DNA of 64,000 nt from Corynebacterium meridianum (GTDB lineage: Bacteria > Actinomycetota > Actinomycetes > Mycobacteriales > Mycobacteriaceae). Under the pieces are notes generated by a model. It did no database searches, had not been told where the DNA came from, and saw only the letters and a program-made list of their open reading frames with translations. Location: NCBI RefSeq assembly GCF_016342265.1, contig NZ_JAEIOS010000012.1, positions 186,001 to 250,000 of the forward strand, given 5' to 3'. Within the stretch, counting starts at the first letter, position 1; each line of letters opens with the position of its first letter. The translations under genes were made by a program, and so were the position numbers. This document shows positions 56,801 to 64,000 of the stretch, piece by piece.

Positions 56801-57484
56801 TCGTTCACCGCCGGGTCCGGGACGGTCACCGCCGTCATCGGGCCATCCGGCGCGGGCAAATCCACCGTGGTCAACCTCGTCGCGCGGTTCTTCGACCCCG
56901 GCAGCGGGGCGATCCGGATCGGCGGCGTCGATCTGCGGGACATGGACGCCGCGACGCGCCGGGAGACCGTCTCCACCGTCTACCAGGACGTCTACCTCTT
57001 CCCGGTCTCCATCCGGGACAACCTCACCATCGGTTCCCCCGGTATCACCGACGAGAAGGTGTGGGCGGCACTCGCGCAGGCGGAGGCGAGCGACTTCGTC
57101 GCCGCTCTGCCGGACGGACTGGACACGGTCCTGACCGACGGCGGCACGAATCTCTCCGGCGGACAGCGTCAACGGCTGTCCATCGCGCGGGCCCTGCTCA
57201 AGGACGCCCCGGTGCTGCTACTCGACGAGGCGGTCGCCGCCGTCGACCCGGGTACCGAACGGCGCATCCAGGCCGCGGTGAACAGGCTGATCCACGGCAG
57301 GACCGTGCTCGTCATAGCCCACCGGTTGAACACGGTCCGCAACGTGGACCAGATCGTCGTCCTCGCCGACGGCCGGGTCGACGGCGCCGGGACACACGAC
57401 GAGATCATCGGGACGAGTCCCGTCTACCGGGAACTGCTCGGTCTCCCGCACCAACCGACCACCACACGAGGAGTCACAGAATGA
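53843..57484 (+). CDS. Fused two-half ABC transporter, YbtPQ/IrtAB type, iron-siderophore import
   Basis: A 1213-residue single chain with two complete exporter-fold halves. TMD1 (about 30-330) and NBD1: Walker A GGSGAGKST near 387, signature LSGGQRQRIS near 490, Walker B VVMLDEVTAS. TMD2 (about 635-930) and NBD2: GPSGAGKST near 999, LSGGQRQRLS near 1103, LLLDEAVAAVD. YbtP-YbtQ and IrtA-IrtB are separate halves of such heterodimers that import metal-siderophores despite the exporter fold; here they are fused. Context supports this: a DtxR-type iron box at the start and a YbtX-like MFS gene overlapping the stop (ATGA). Expression looks leaderless. Confidence 0.85.
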   Translation: MKQTCDPDPEATAGSPGTVSDPSPGASVGALIGKQKPRLIASGVLSVLGAFAGLVPYVVIYLLARDLLVGEQQTGRIPFLVAVAAAGVAGKALLRMAANNVAHIAAYRALADIRLALAERLARMPLARAQARSSGEVKKVFQDDVEQLELGLSHAIPDIAASVTVPVTTLIIMFVIDWRMALAALVVVLGIVGCVAVAVTASKDLMERESDVKKQLNVEAVSFVRGIRVIRGFVGSTFLFDGIRDAIVASEDIELDKTERGRVGAAGAATLVAISIIVILPLGLWLYRSGSLEPQDFVFFILVGVGFAQPLMSLTLSAAVLQYQIEAGLKNISGFLAEPDLPVPSIPATRDGSRIELRGARVTYGDTDVVKDIDLVIEPGERVAVIGGSGAGKSTLLRVIARFIDVSAGKVTFGGTDVRELDPAELSRAIAFVQQDDYIFNDTVLENIRLARPDATDEEVKSAGRRARVTEFIDELDRGWDTVLGSAGAGLSGGQRQRISIARALLADSPVVMLDEVTASLDATNERSVVAALAELQQGRTVITVAHRLGSLTGYDRILVMDDGRIVAEGDHEELSEISDTYRRLWRDFVAVDKWGMEAGDGCPPAAPSPALVTSAAEPASDGGFAEHTPPVRNLTGLRPVGQWFAMLGTHRGQLWRVGLWRLLLEGFFTSAPMVVVFFSLLAVLDDTLTTRDVHLLSGALLLIFLARLTVGIGVARHWWPVAFRAISDLRRSVLRRLTRAPLGVFDRMDAGRTTTLLVSELALVDFINLPAKLIIAVVQPVLITVVLFSLDWRLAAAALIGVPFFLLTLKMTDRAHEATFTDVTAARREANSALLEFCRGTAVLRAFPDAPQARVYRARVEALRRASVRMAVRTSPMTTLGTIVLEAGFVAMLWLGSSLFTGGSVSATTLLLFLILALNMYRPFQELLELSAYRHQQERIARSLAEVWDTGELPEPENPRTPTDSTVEIDGVTFGYNDWDILHDVSFTAGSGTVTAVIGPSGAGKSTVVNLVARFFDPGSGAIRIGGVDLRDMDAATRRETVSTVYQDVYLFPVSIRDNLTIGSPGITDEKVWAALAQAEASDFVAALPDGLDTVLTDGGTNLSGGQRQRLSIARALLKDAPVLLLDEAVAAVDPGTERRIQAAVNRLIHGRTVLVIAHRLNTVRNVDQIVVLADGRVDGAGTHDEIIGTSPVYRELLGLPHQPTTTRGVTE

Positions 57485-58761
57485 CCGTGACCGGCAGTGA
57501 AACCGCTCCGCCCGAGGACACGCGTCCCCCGGTGCGCGGCCGGAAGTTCCACATGGCGCTGATAGCCTCGCTCTACAGCACCCAGAACCTCAGCCTCGCC
57601 ATGTTCGCCTACGCGTTCCTGACCATCGCCCAGGCCGGCGGGGTACCTCTCACCAGGATCGGTGGGGCCAGCGGACTGGCGACCCTCCTCGTCCTGAAGT
57701 TCCTGTGGGCACCGGTCGTGGACAGGTTCGGGTCCGACAGATTCGGGCACTACCGGAGCTGGCTCATGGCCATGCAGATCACCCTGGTCGCCGGTTGCAC
57801 GCTGCTGAGCTTCATCGACCCCGTCGGACAGTTCTCCGTTGCACTCGTCGTGTTCGGGTTCCTGTTCATCGTGGCGGGCACCCAGGACATCGCGGCCGAT
57901 GCGACGGCGACCCGGCTCCTGTCCGCCGGTGATCGCGGACTGGGCAACGGCTTCCAGTCGGCGGGAAGCGCGTTCTCCCAGGTCGTCGGTGGTGGGCTCG
58001 TCCTCGTCATCTACGACACCGCCGGATGGCAGGCCGCCGCACTCAGCCTCGCCTTCTGGAGCGCGGTCCCGCTTCCGTTCGTCCTCCTGTGGCGGGAACG
58101 GCAGAGCACCGCCCGGCTCCCCGAGCCCGGTGTGGACGGGAACGTGATCCGCTCCTTCTTCGCGGACCGCGCCCGGCGGCGGTGGGCACTGGTCCACATG
58201 CCGCTCTACTTCGCCGGGGTCGCCGTGGCGTACAACCAGGTGCGCCCCATCCTCGTCGCCGCCGACTGGTCGGCCACCCGCATCGGGATACTCTTCGTGA
58301 TCTGCGGAAGCCTGTTCGGAATCGTCGCCGGGATAGGCGCCGGAATCCTGACCCGGAAATGGTCCCGTCACCACGCGGTACAGACCCTGGGCCTGATCCA
58401 GGCGACGACGACCGTCGGGGTGGTCCTGCTCGCGCTGGGCATGACCGGAACGTGGGCCGCGACCCTCATCATCGGGATCCTCTACGGAGGCGTGGCCGCC
58501 ACGATGACCGTGGTGTACACGGTGGCGATGGACCTCACCCGCTACGAATCGGCCGGAACCGACTTCACCGTGTTCAGCACCCTCGCGGCGCTCGTGATGG
58601 TCATCTCGGCCGGAGGCGGCATGGCGCTGTCCGGTCTGATCGGCTTCCTGCCCGTCTCCGTGGTCGCCGTGGTCCTGGCATTCATCGGAGTGGGTGTGGT
58701 CATCCGTGGGTGCGGGCCGGTGCTGGAGGCGGCTGCCGTCAGACGACCCGGAGCGAACTGA
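57481..58761 (+). CDS. YbtX/RhtX-like MFS siderophore transporter
   Basis: A 426-residue MFS protein with about twelve hydrophobic segments. LASLYSTQNLSLAMFAYAFLTIAQ, RIGGASGLATLLVLKFLWAPVVDRFGS and GTQDIAADATATRLL are typical of the AmpG-like RhtX/FptX/YbtX group that moves siderophores. In Yersinia the order ybtP-ybtQ-ybtX is the same as here with PQ fused. ATG 57481 overlaps the ABC gene stop, so both depend on the iron box. Its end overlaps the convergent comB-like gene by 23 bp. No siderophore synthesis gene is in the window. Confidence 0.83.
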   Translation: MTVTGSETAPPEDTRPPVRGRKFHMALIASLYSTQNLSLAMFAYAFLTIAQAGGVPLTRIGGASGLATLLVLKFLWAPVVDRFGSDRFGHYRSWLMAMQITLVAGCTLLSFIDPVGQFSVALVVFGFLFIVAGTQDIAADATATRLLSAGDRGLGNGFQSAGSAFSQVVGGGLVLVIYDTAGWQAAALSLAFWSAVPLPFVLLWRERQSTARLPEPGVDGNVIRSFFADRARRRWALVHMPLYFAGVAVAYNQVRPILVAADWSATRIGILFVICGSLFGIVAGIGAGILTRKWSRHHAVQTLGLIQATTTVGVVLLALGMTGTWAATLIIGILYGGVAATMTVVYTVAMDLTRYESAGTDFTVFSTLAALVMVISAGGGMALSGLIGFLPVSVVAVVLAFIGVGVVIRGCGPVLEAAAVRRPGAN

Positions 58762-59500
58762 ACGCCCCGTCGGTGAGGATGGGGACGACAGCGGAGGCAT
58801 CGAGATCCGCCGCGACGGTGACATCCTCCTCGAAGCCCATCGCGGTGAGCTCGCGCCCGCCGACGCAGTCGGTCAGAAGCGACGAGAGATACTCCTGTGC
58901 CCCGGCGAACAGTCCGGCCGCAGCGAGTGCCTCCGGGCTGCACACCCCGATGTGACGTGGTGTGACGAGTGCGCCGAGGATCGCCCCGGCACCGAGATGG
59001 TCCTCCAGCGCCGGACGCAGGGACCCGTCCCCACGCCACCGCTCCCCGGCGGCGATGACCGCCACACTCCGTCCCACATCCACCTGCTGCGCCGCCCACC
59101 GGCCGACGGCCGTGGCGTTTCGCAGACAGCCGGCGACGACCTCCGCGCCGTGCTCGGCGAGAATCGCCGAGATCGTCGAGCCGTTGGGGGAGGGGAGCAC
59201 GATCCGCGGGGACCGGGTGGCGGTGAGCAGCCCGGCCGGGGACAGTGAGATCCCGTGGGCTCCCGGTGCGGTACCTGCCTCGAGTCGACCGACCGCGAGT
59301 GTCGCGTCATGTTCCGCGGCCCGGGCATCCTTCCACCGGCAGGGGTACACGGTCATTCCCCGCTCCGCGGCGACCGTCACGGACGTCGAGAAGCTCAGTA
59401 CGTCGACGATGATGTTCACATCCGCGGTACATCGCCGCGCGCCCTCCGGACCCCAGTCCATGCGGATCGCGTAGTCGGTCTGCCCGAAGTAGTCACACAT
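58739..59500 (-). CDS. 2-phosphosulfolactate phosphatase family protein (ComB-like)
   Basis: A 253-residue protein of the ComB family: VDVLSFSTSVTVAAERG, VLPSPNGSTISAILAEHG and CLRNATAVGRWAA form the metal/phosphate pocket, with VIAAGERWRGDGSLRPALED near the middle. Archaeal ComB acts in coenzyme M synthesis; actinobacteria lack that pathway, so the substrate is unknown. Minus-strand TACGCT ends 7 nt before ATG 59500, suggesting a leaderless mRNA. Confidence 0.8.
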   Translation of the reverse strand: MCDYFGQTDYAIRMDWGPEGARRCTADVNIIVDVLSFSTSVTVAAERGMTVYPCRWKDARAAEHDATLAVGRLEAGTAPGAHGISLSPAGLLTATRSPRIVLPSPNGSTISAILAEHGAEVVAGCLRNATAVGRWAAQQVDVGRSVAVIAAGERWRGDGSLRPALEDHLGAGAILGALVTPRHIGVCSPEALAAAGLFAGAQEYLSSLLTDCVGGRELTAMGFEEDVTVAADLDASAVVPILTDGAFSSLRVV

Positions 59501-59507
59501 GGGATCA

Positions 59508-59513
59508 AGCGTA
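59508..59513 (-). promoter_or_regulatory. -10 element for the leaderless comB-like gene
   Basis: Minus-strand TACGCT ends 7 nt before ATG 59500; no ribosome site is present. Confidence 0.5.
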
Positions 59514-59574
59514 ACGGCACCGGTCGACCGACTGCCGCGGTGCCCGTCCGCCGGAGGAGACGGCCCCGATGCGA

Positions 59575-60348
59575 TCAGATGCTCGGCGCGTACGGAAAAC
59601 GATCTGCCTGGAACAACAGGTACTCGATGACATCCGTGGGCAGGTCTTCCCGTCCCCAGTGCTCCCGGACAGCCCGCACAGTGTCCAGATACCGGGAATA
59701 CCGGGCGACGCTCCAGCCGTCCGTGGTATTCCAGTCGAGAGCCTTCGCGACCCTGCTGTCGAGAATGAGCGGGTGATGCTCGTCGGACGGGTCAGGGCGG
59801 CCAGCGGCGAAATAGAGGAGCTTGGTGAAGAATGCCGGGCCGAGTTTGTGGATCTTCGCTGCGCCTCCGGTATTGAATGCCCGGTAACCGGCCTCGGCCG
59901 ATTCCCTTCCGGCCTGCAGCCCCGCGAGGAGCCGCCCGGGGGTTCGAGGATCCTTCAGCGGTTGAACTCCCCGGTATATCTGCAGGTTGTACTGCGCCGC
60001 CCCCCAGGCGTAGACGGCGACATAGAAGTTCAGTACGTCCGTCTCGGTGCCGTCGCAGATGTTCTCCCCGAGTTCGAAGAGTCTTTTCCTGGTCACCGAA
60101 AGGTACTGGTGGTCAGGCTGATCCGTCAGGAACGGTGGTGGCGGGAACGGGACCGGGTCTGGATCCTTGTACCACTGGCCGATCCACTCGGAGGGCCGGA
60201 AGCGTTCCCGCTGTCTCGACACCAGCTCCACAAACCTCGAATAATCGGAGCGTTCGTCGTCCGTCCACATCAGTTCCTCGTGGATCTGCTGCTCCGTCGA
60301 CTCAAGTTTTGTGACCAGAGCGTCGAGGTCGGCAGAGGTCAGCTTCAT
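59575..60348 (-). CDS. OGG-fold (8-oxoguanine glycosylase-like) protein
   Basis: A 257-residue protein of the OGG-fold family found sporadically in bacteria. The C-terminal half has the helix-hairpin-helix-like KIHKLGPAFFTKLLYFAAG followed by LILDSRVAKALDW, where Ogg enzymes carry the lesion-binding loop and catalytic Asp. DNA glycosylase activity is inference. The start is ATG 60348 (MKLTSADLDALV); upstream codons are basic and unlike the family. It lies 80 bp downstream of a CPBP protease gene on the same strand, in an accessory region that also has restriction genes, which suggests a defence or stress role. Confidence 0.65.
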   Translation of the reverse strand: MKLTSADLDALVTKLESTEQQIHEELMWTDDERSDYSRFVELVSRQRERFRPSEWIGQWYKDPDPVPFPPPPFLTDQPDHQYLSVTRKRLFELGENICDGTETDVLNFYVAVYAWGAAQYNLQIYRGVQPLKDPRTPGRLLAGLQAGRESAEAGYRAFNTGGAAKIHKLGPAFFTKLLYFAAGRPDPSDEHHPLILDSRVAKALDWNTTDGWSVARYSRYLDTVRAVREHWGREDLPTDVIEYLLFQADRFPYAPSI

Positions 60349-60428
60349 ATCTCTCTTTCTCTGATTGTCTCGTCCCTGAGTCTGTCCGGCCGACGGGGTG
60401 TCGCAGGCTGGGAGCAGATCGGGTGGCG

Positions 60429-61418
60429 TCAGGCGAGCGCCCGGGTGGGCTTCGACGGTCGCGTGAACAGGCCGAGGTTCGACTCGGGGTTCGTCTTGAT
60501 GCACCACACGATGATCGCGATACCGAGAAGCGTGGAGAGCACGGAGCCCTCGAGCCCGAAGGCGCCGCCGTTGAGCAGTTCACTACCGCTCGGCGTCGAG
60601 GACAGGAGGGAACCCGGCAGTACGTTGCCCGAGACGTGCGAGCCGTAGATCATCGCGAGCACGAAGTTCCAGCCACTGTGCCAACCGGCGACGAACCAGG
60701 CATTCCCCGTACGCCAATACATCACACCGAACACGACCCCGTAGAGCACCAGGTTCACCATGCCGAAGACCGTCAGGTTCGGGTTGTTGATGTGGATATA
60801 GGCGAACAGAAGCGACGACAGGCCGATGGCTCCGGCGACCGTGAGCTTCGCGGCGTAGGCAGGGATCAGATAGAAACGAAACAGCAACTCCTCCACAAAA
60901 CCCTGGAACGCGAAGAACACCGCAGCCAGCGGAAGAATCCAGAGAGTACCGGCGTCGAAGACACTGCTGATCTGCACCGCCCCCACAACCATGTTGATCA
61001 GCAGAATCACCGTCACCCCGGCGAACCCTAAACCGACACCGACGAGCCACGCCCGGAGCCGACTCTCCCGGACCATCCCCAGATCGGCGAGCTTCAGCCG
61101 GAACACCTTCACTATCAGCACAACGAACAGCGTCGCGGCGAGCACCCTTCCGAGCGTCGACCCGAAGGTGATGGGGGAGCTCAACGCAGGTAGCGGCAGC
61201 AACCCAACCAACTCGGAGAAGAACTGGCTCATGAAATCGTTGACCGTCAGCAGGAAGAATGCGACGACAGTAGGGACGAGGACACAGATCAGGATGTTCC
61301 GCCTGACCCAGGGCAGGACCCTATCCTCGAAGTTGCTGACCGGGATCACCGCGTCAGTGGAAGAAGCTGCGGCGTGCCTGCCGGAGCGTGGAGCCCGGGA
61401 ATCTTTGACTGGTGACAT
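60429..61418 (-). CDS. CPBP-family intramembrane metalloprotease
   Basis: A 329-residue protein with eight or so hydrophobic segments. Motif 1 is FVEELLFRFYL (EExxxR), motif 2 is FAYIHINNP (FxxxH) and motif 3 is near WHSGWNFVLAM. CPBP (Abi) proteases process prenylated or signal peptides and are often linked to bacteriocin immunity or defence. The start at ATG 61418 (MSPVKDS) is chosen with a weak GGAAA upstream; an ATG 24 codons earlier is possible. Probably cotranscribed with the OGG-fold gene. Confidence 0.8.
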   Translation of the reverse strand: MSPVKDSRAPRSGRHAAASSTDAVIPVSNFEDRVLPWVRRNILICVLVPTVVAFFLLTVNDFMSQFFSELVGLLPLPALSSPITFGSTLGRVLAATLFVVLIVKVFRLKLADLGMVRESRLRAWLVGVGLGFAGVTVILLINMVVGAVQISSVFDAGTLWILPLAAVFFAFQGFVEELLFRFYLIPAYAAKLTVAGAIGLSSLLFAYIHINNPNLTVFGMVNLVLYGVVFGVMYWRTGNAWFVAGWHSGWNFVLAMIYGSHVSGNVLPGSLLSSTPSGSELLNGGAFGLEGSVLSTLLGIAIIVWCIKTNPESNLGLFTRPSKPTRALA

Positions 61419-61841
61419 AGCGTGGATTTTCCGTTTCTTGTGCGGGCAGTCATGGTGGAGCAGGACGTAGCCTCGGGATGATGTGGACACTGCTTGACAG
61501 TCGTTGCCGTACGAAAGTATATGCGGTCATCATGCGGTGCGTTTGTCCCCAAACTGACATATTCTCGTTCGACGGTACACGCGCACCCGCATGCGGGTGG
61601 GGGCGGCATCTCGGGAGATAATCAATAGTGATGATGATCATGCCCCAGGTTGCCCTCACCGCAACAGCCTCATGTCCCTGCAGAACCACCGAATGAAAAC
61701 CGGCGCCGTCTGCCCGGGACAAACTGGCCCAACGGTTGGGAAGGTAAGAACGAGGATCGGCACCACGACGCAACCGAACAAGATTCTTACGTCGCGCCGA
61801 CCCGTCTCACCGCCTCCGGGAAACCGCTCGCGTCCACGGGC
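61419..61841. other. No supported gene
   Basis: About 420 bp between the CPBP gene and the end of the type ISP remnant, lower in GC than the core regions. It must hold the CPBP promoter. No domain or good ribosome site is seen on either strand. Confidence 0.5.
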
Positions 61842-63275
61842 TCAGCGCAGTGAATCCGTGATCCTCACCGTCTCCACCGAGACGCGGGTGACCTTGGCGA
61901 TCAGGTCGACGGTGTAGCGCGGATCGTCGACCTCATCGCACCAGTCGTTCGGATCGTTGGCGATGCCGGAGGCCTTGTCCTTCTTCACCTGGTAGCGGAT
62001 CGATGATCCACCCGAGAGCGGAGCGTGAGCCAAGGAGATAGCGCTCTGCCTCCTCCGGGATACCCGTTGACCGTGACCTTCGGGCTGTAGATGATCGTGG
62101 TCGTGTCTTTAACGTTCTTTCCCGTCTCCGGGTCCTTCTTCTTCGCCCACTTCATTTTGGTCACCCGCCACGTCTCCCGGTCATCGGGATCGGCGGGCTT
62201 CTTCACCTGCACATCGACCGGGTAGGGATCAACATCCTCGTAGTTGACGTGCAGATCCATCAACGTCCGTCCGGCCTCGGTGAGCTGATCAAAGCGTTCG
62301 CGTGATGACGGCGTTTCCACGTGCGGCAGCATCTTCTTAAGATCTGCGGCGTAGGCCTCCCGGTAGTTTGGATCGTGTAACTGACCGTAGACGAAGTAGA
62401 AGATGTCATCCTTGGAGATGTCGCTACCGAGCACATCCCGGTAGATGGCGAGAATCTCATCGGTGATGTTGTCCACCCGCCGGTAACCGTCGAGGACCCT
62501 CGCCCTCGGTACATGGTTCGGTCTTTGACATAGTGGTGGAACCGAAGTCGAGGGTTCCCGTCGGTGCTTTGACGGGTTCCCAGGCACTGCATGCAACGGA
62601 CGCTGCTGTGGCTGCCTGAATCGAAGATCTTTCCGCCTTCCTTCCGTGATTGTTCGCCGATGGTCCGCTGATTCCTGCGGAGCTTGAATACCTACATCTC
62701 CTGAACTCATCGGTGAGACACTCCCGGATCCTGTCCGCAGTGTGGCCATCAATCCAGATGCCGCTGGACACGAACGCCACGATTCCGTGGTCACCGATGC
62801 GGTCGGTGGCCCGACGTAGGGCACAGAGGTAGCGGAATCGTAACGACTGCCTTGTTAGTTGCTGTTGAACGCGTTGTGTAGGTTTCCTCGGTACGTTGGG
62901 CACTTCACGTTTGCATTGAGATCGTTGGCGCTGTTCTGACACGCAGAATAGGGCGGTTACCCACGATCACGTGAATGGGGTGGACTTCTCGCGCTCGATC
63001 CAGTCACTGTTTTCCACGAACACACCCAGATCCATGGCGTCGGCGTCTTCGGTGACCTGGAGGGTATCGGCCAGTGCGATGCTCTCAAACGGTTGGTATT
63101 CGCCGGGGTTGCCATCCTCGTTCGCATCGAGTGCGACGTAGGTGATCTCGATGTTGATGGCCCCGACGTAGATGGGACCATAATTTCGGTTGCGTACTTG
63201 TGGGCGAGGTCCTCTTTTCGAGAATCAGTCAGGACGGGAGAAATCTTGAGGGGAACGTACCCATAACCGTGAACG
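61842..63275 (-). pseudogene. Type ISP restriction-modification enzyme, degraded C-terminal part
   Basis: Fragments of one large enzyme can be read on the minus strand in order: RKEDLAHKYATEI (63,230), one-base shift near 63,184, YGPIYVGAINIEITYVALDA to ENSDWIEREKSTPFT, then the methyltransferase motif VIVGNPPYSA once two single-base losses near 62,960 are repaired. Next come NSANDLNANV, GIVAFVSSGIWIDGHTADRI, NQRTIGEQSRKEGGK, a large internal gap, RVDNITDEILAIYRDVLG and DDIFYFVYGQLHDPNY, and the end QVKKDKASGIANDPNDW to ITDSLR with a native stop at 61842. The helicase and nuclease N-terminal thousand residues are absent. Several frameshifts and deletions exclude function. Confidence 0.8.
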
Positions 63276-63466
63276 GTTCGCACGTGATGCCATGATGGAT
63301 ACAAACTCCTGCCTAGGTGGATGCTAATGCCGCGTTTTGCTAGAGACTTCGAGTAATTTCGGCCACCCAGTGGTGGTGACTGGAGCTACCGAGGAGGGCG
63401 TGATGAGCAGTCTCGGCTGGTCTTATTGGTGGGGTAAACCAGTCGGGTTTTCGCGCACAGCTATGG

Positions 63467-64000
63467 TTAGGCCTGCTCAGCATTTGCCTCCGCGCCATCG
63501 TCGGGCTGATCCTTCTCTTGTGTTTGGTGCCGGAGCTCCCAGTAGACCAGGTCGGAGATCTCTTTGATGATCCCACCCCGGCGCTGTGCACTCTCAAAGA
63601 ACTTCTCCAAGATGGTGTTTTGCGTGTCCTGGTGGTCGAGCACCGCGTTGGTGACTGCTGTCTCCATCGTCTGAGATTCGCGGAACTGCTCCTTGGTGTT
63701 CGCGTTGACCTGATCCTTGATCGCATCGTTTTGTACGAGGATCGTGACCACCCCCTGTACCCATGACTGGACTGAACCGGGATCGAAGTCCTCATCTTCA
63801 AACAAGGCGTTGATGTTGTTGAGGATTTCTTCCCACGCCACCAGGTTCGGGTCACGGGAGTGCCCCCCACCAACACCCATCGGCTTGAGTTTGTCGCCTT
63901 TACCCACGAGCGGGATAGCGCCCTCGCTTCTGCGGGTCTGCTTGATATGGGTGAGCTCAACATTGTTGAAGTCCAGCTCCTCTGGGGTCTTGCGCCCGGT
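63467..64000 (-). CDS. hsdR: Type I restriction enzyme HsdR, C-terminal end (partial)
   Basis: The frame is open from the right edge to TAA at 63467 (177 residues). It matches the C-terminal helical domain of type I restriction R subunits: LDFNNVELTHIKQTR, a VGGGHSRDPNLVAWEEIL segment, INALFEDEDFDPGSVQSWVQGV, then VNANTKEQFRESQTMETAVTNAVLD. The motor and nuclease domains lie outside the window. A GTG at 63907 is an internal codon, not the start. Between it and the type ISP remnant, 63276-63466, I see no gene. Confidence 0.8.
   Translation of the reverse strand, partial: TGRKTPEELDFNNVELTHIKQTRRSEGAIPLVGKGDKLKPMGVGGGHSRDPNLVAWEEILNNINALFEDEDFDPGSVQSWVQGVVTILVQNDAIKDQVNANTKEQFRESQTMETAVTNAVLDHQDTQNTILEKFFESAQRRGGIIKEISDLVYWELRHQTQEKDQPDDGAEANAEQA

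Noticed and set aside
63337..63766. Short plus-strand frames opposite hsdR and its downstream gap
   Set aside because: They lie mostly antisense to the HsdR C-terminus and have no support.

Overview
The window is high-GC chromosomal DNA from an actinobacterium of the order Mycobacteriales, most likely a Corynebacterium. The evidence is the gene content (mtrA-mtrB-lpqB, sigH-rshA-whiB1, AdnAB, UvrD2, DUF3107/DUF3152 proteins, the 24-residue ribosomal protein bL37), a DtxR/IdeR-type iron box, and a gene order that, as far as I recall, runs largely parallel to the Mycobacterium tuberculosis Rv3193c-Rv3246c region. No insertion sequence and no CRISPR array were seen.

Layout. 0-3 kb: the 3' end of manA, a membrane-anchored Pro/Thr-rich protein, a DUF4259 protein and tmk. 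2.4-11 kb: the MtrAB two-component system with its lipoprotein LpqB, a ComF-like phosphoribosyltransferase, the ribosome hibernation factor and SecA. 11-15.4 kb: an Rv3235-like protein, a HAD hydrolase, a DUF6912 protein and an electron-transfer reductase with its fatty-acid desaturase behind a double palindrome. 15.4-20 kb: aroA-rsgA-clc on the minus strand and a divergent SRAP/HMCES protein. 20-23.7 kb: an eroded accessory patch (frameshifted MFS transporter, frameshifted XRE-cupin regulator, an unknown protein) ending in YbaK. 23.7-30 kb: the thiol-stress sigma factor SigH with anti-sigma RshA, bL37, WhiB1, a lipid/diacylglycerol kinase, a membrane protein, a beta-propeller protein and RhlE. 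30-44 kb: DUF3107, DUF3152, MoeZ, TIGR02569, then a double-strand-break and genome-maintenance block (AdnA, AdnB, K+ channel, NudC, UvrD2). 44-53 kb: an orphan cyclodehydratase-like protein, two metalloprotease-family proteins, a PDZ-Lon protease, a lipoprotein, a PPA1309 protein and a UPF0182 membrane protein. 53.2 kb: initiator tRNA-fMet.

The right end is accessory. An iron-regulated import cassette (a YbtP-YbtQ type ABC transporter fused into one 1213-residue chain, plus a YbtX/RhtX-like MFS protein) sits behind an iron box that overlaps its promoter. Then come a ComB-like phosphatase, a CPBP protease-OGG-fold protein pair, the wreck of a type ISP restriction-modification gene (NPPY motif and C-terminal domain still readable across several frameshifts) and the C-terminus of a type I restriction HsdR subunit running off the edge. 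This end looks like a defence island.

A recurrent regulatory theme is leaderless initiation: at least ten genes have a TANNNT -10 hexamer placed 6-8 nt before the start codon and no useful Shine-Dalgarno sequence. The best leads for new biology are the CPBP-OGG pair beside restriction genes, the translation start inside the K+ channel gene, the double palindrome over the desaturase operon start, the iron box on a leaderless promoter, and a 21-bp perfect hairpin terminator hidden inside an opposing coding sequence.
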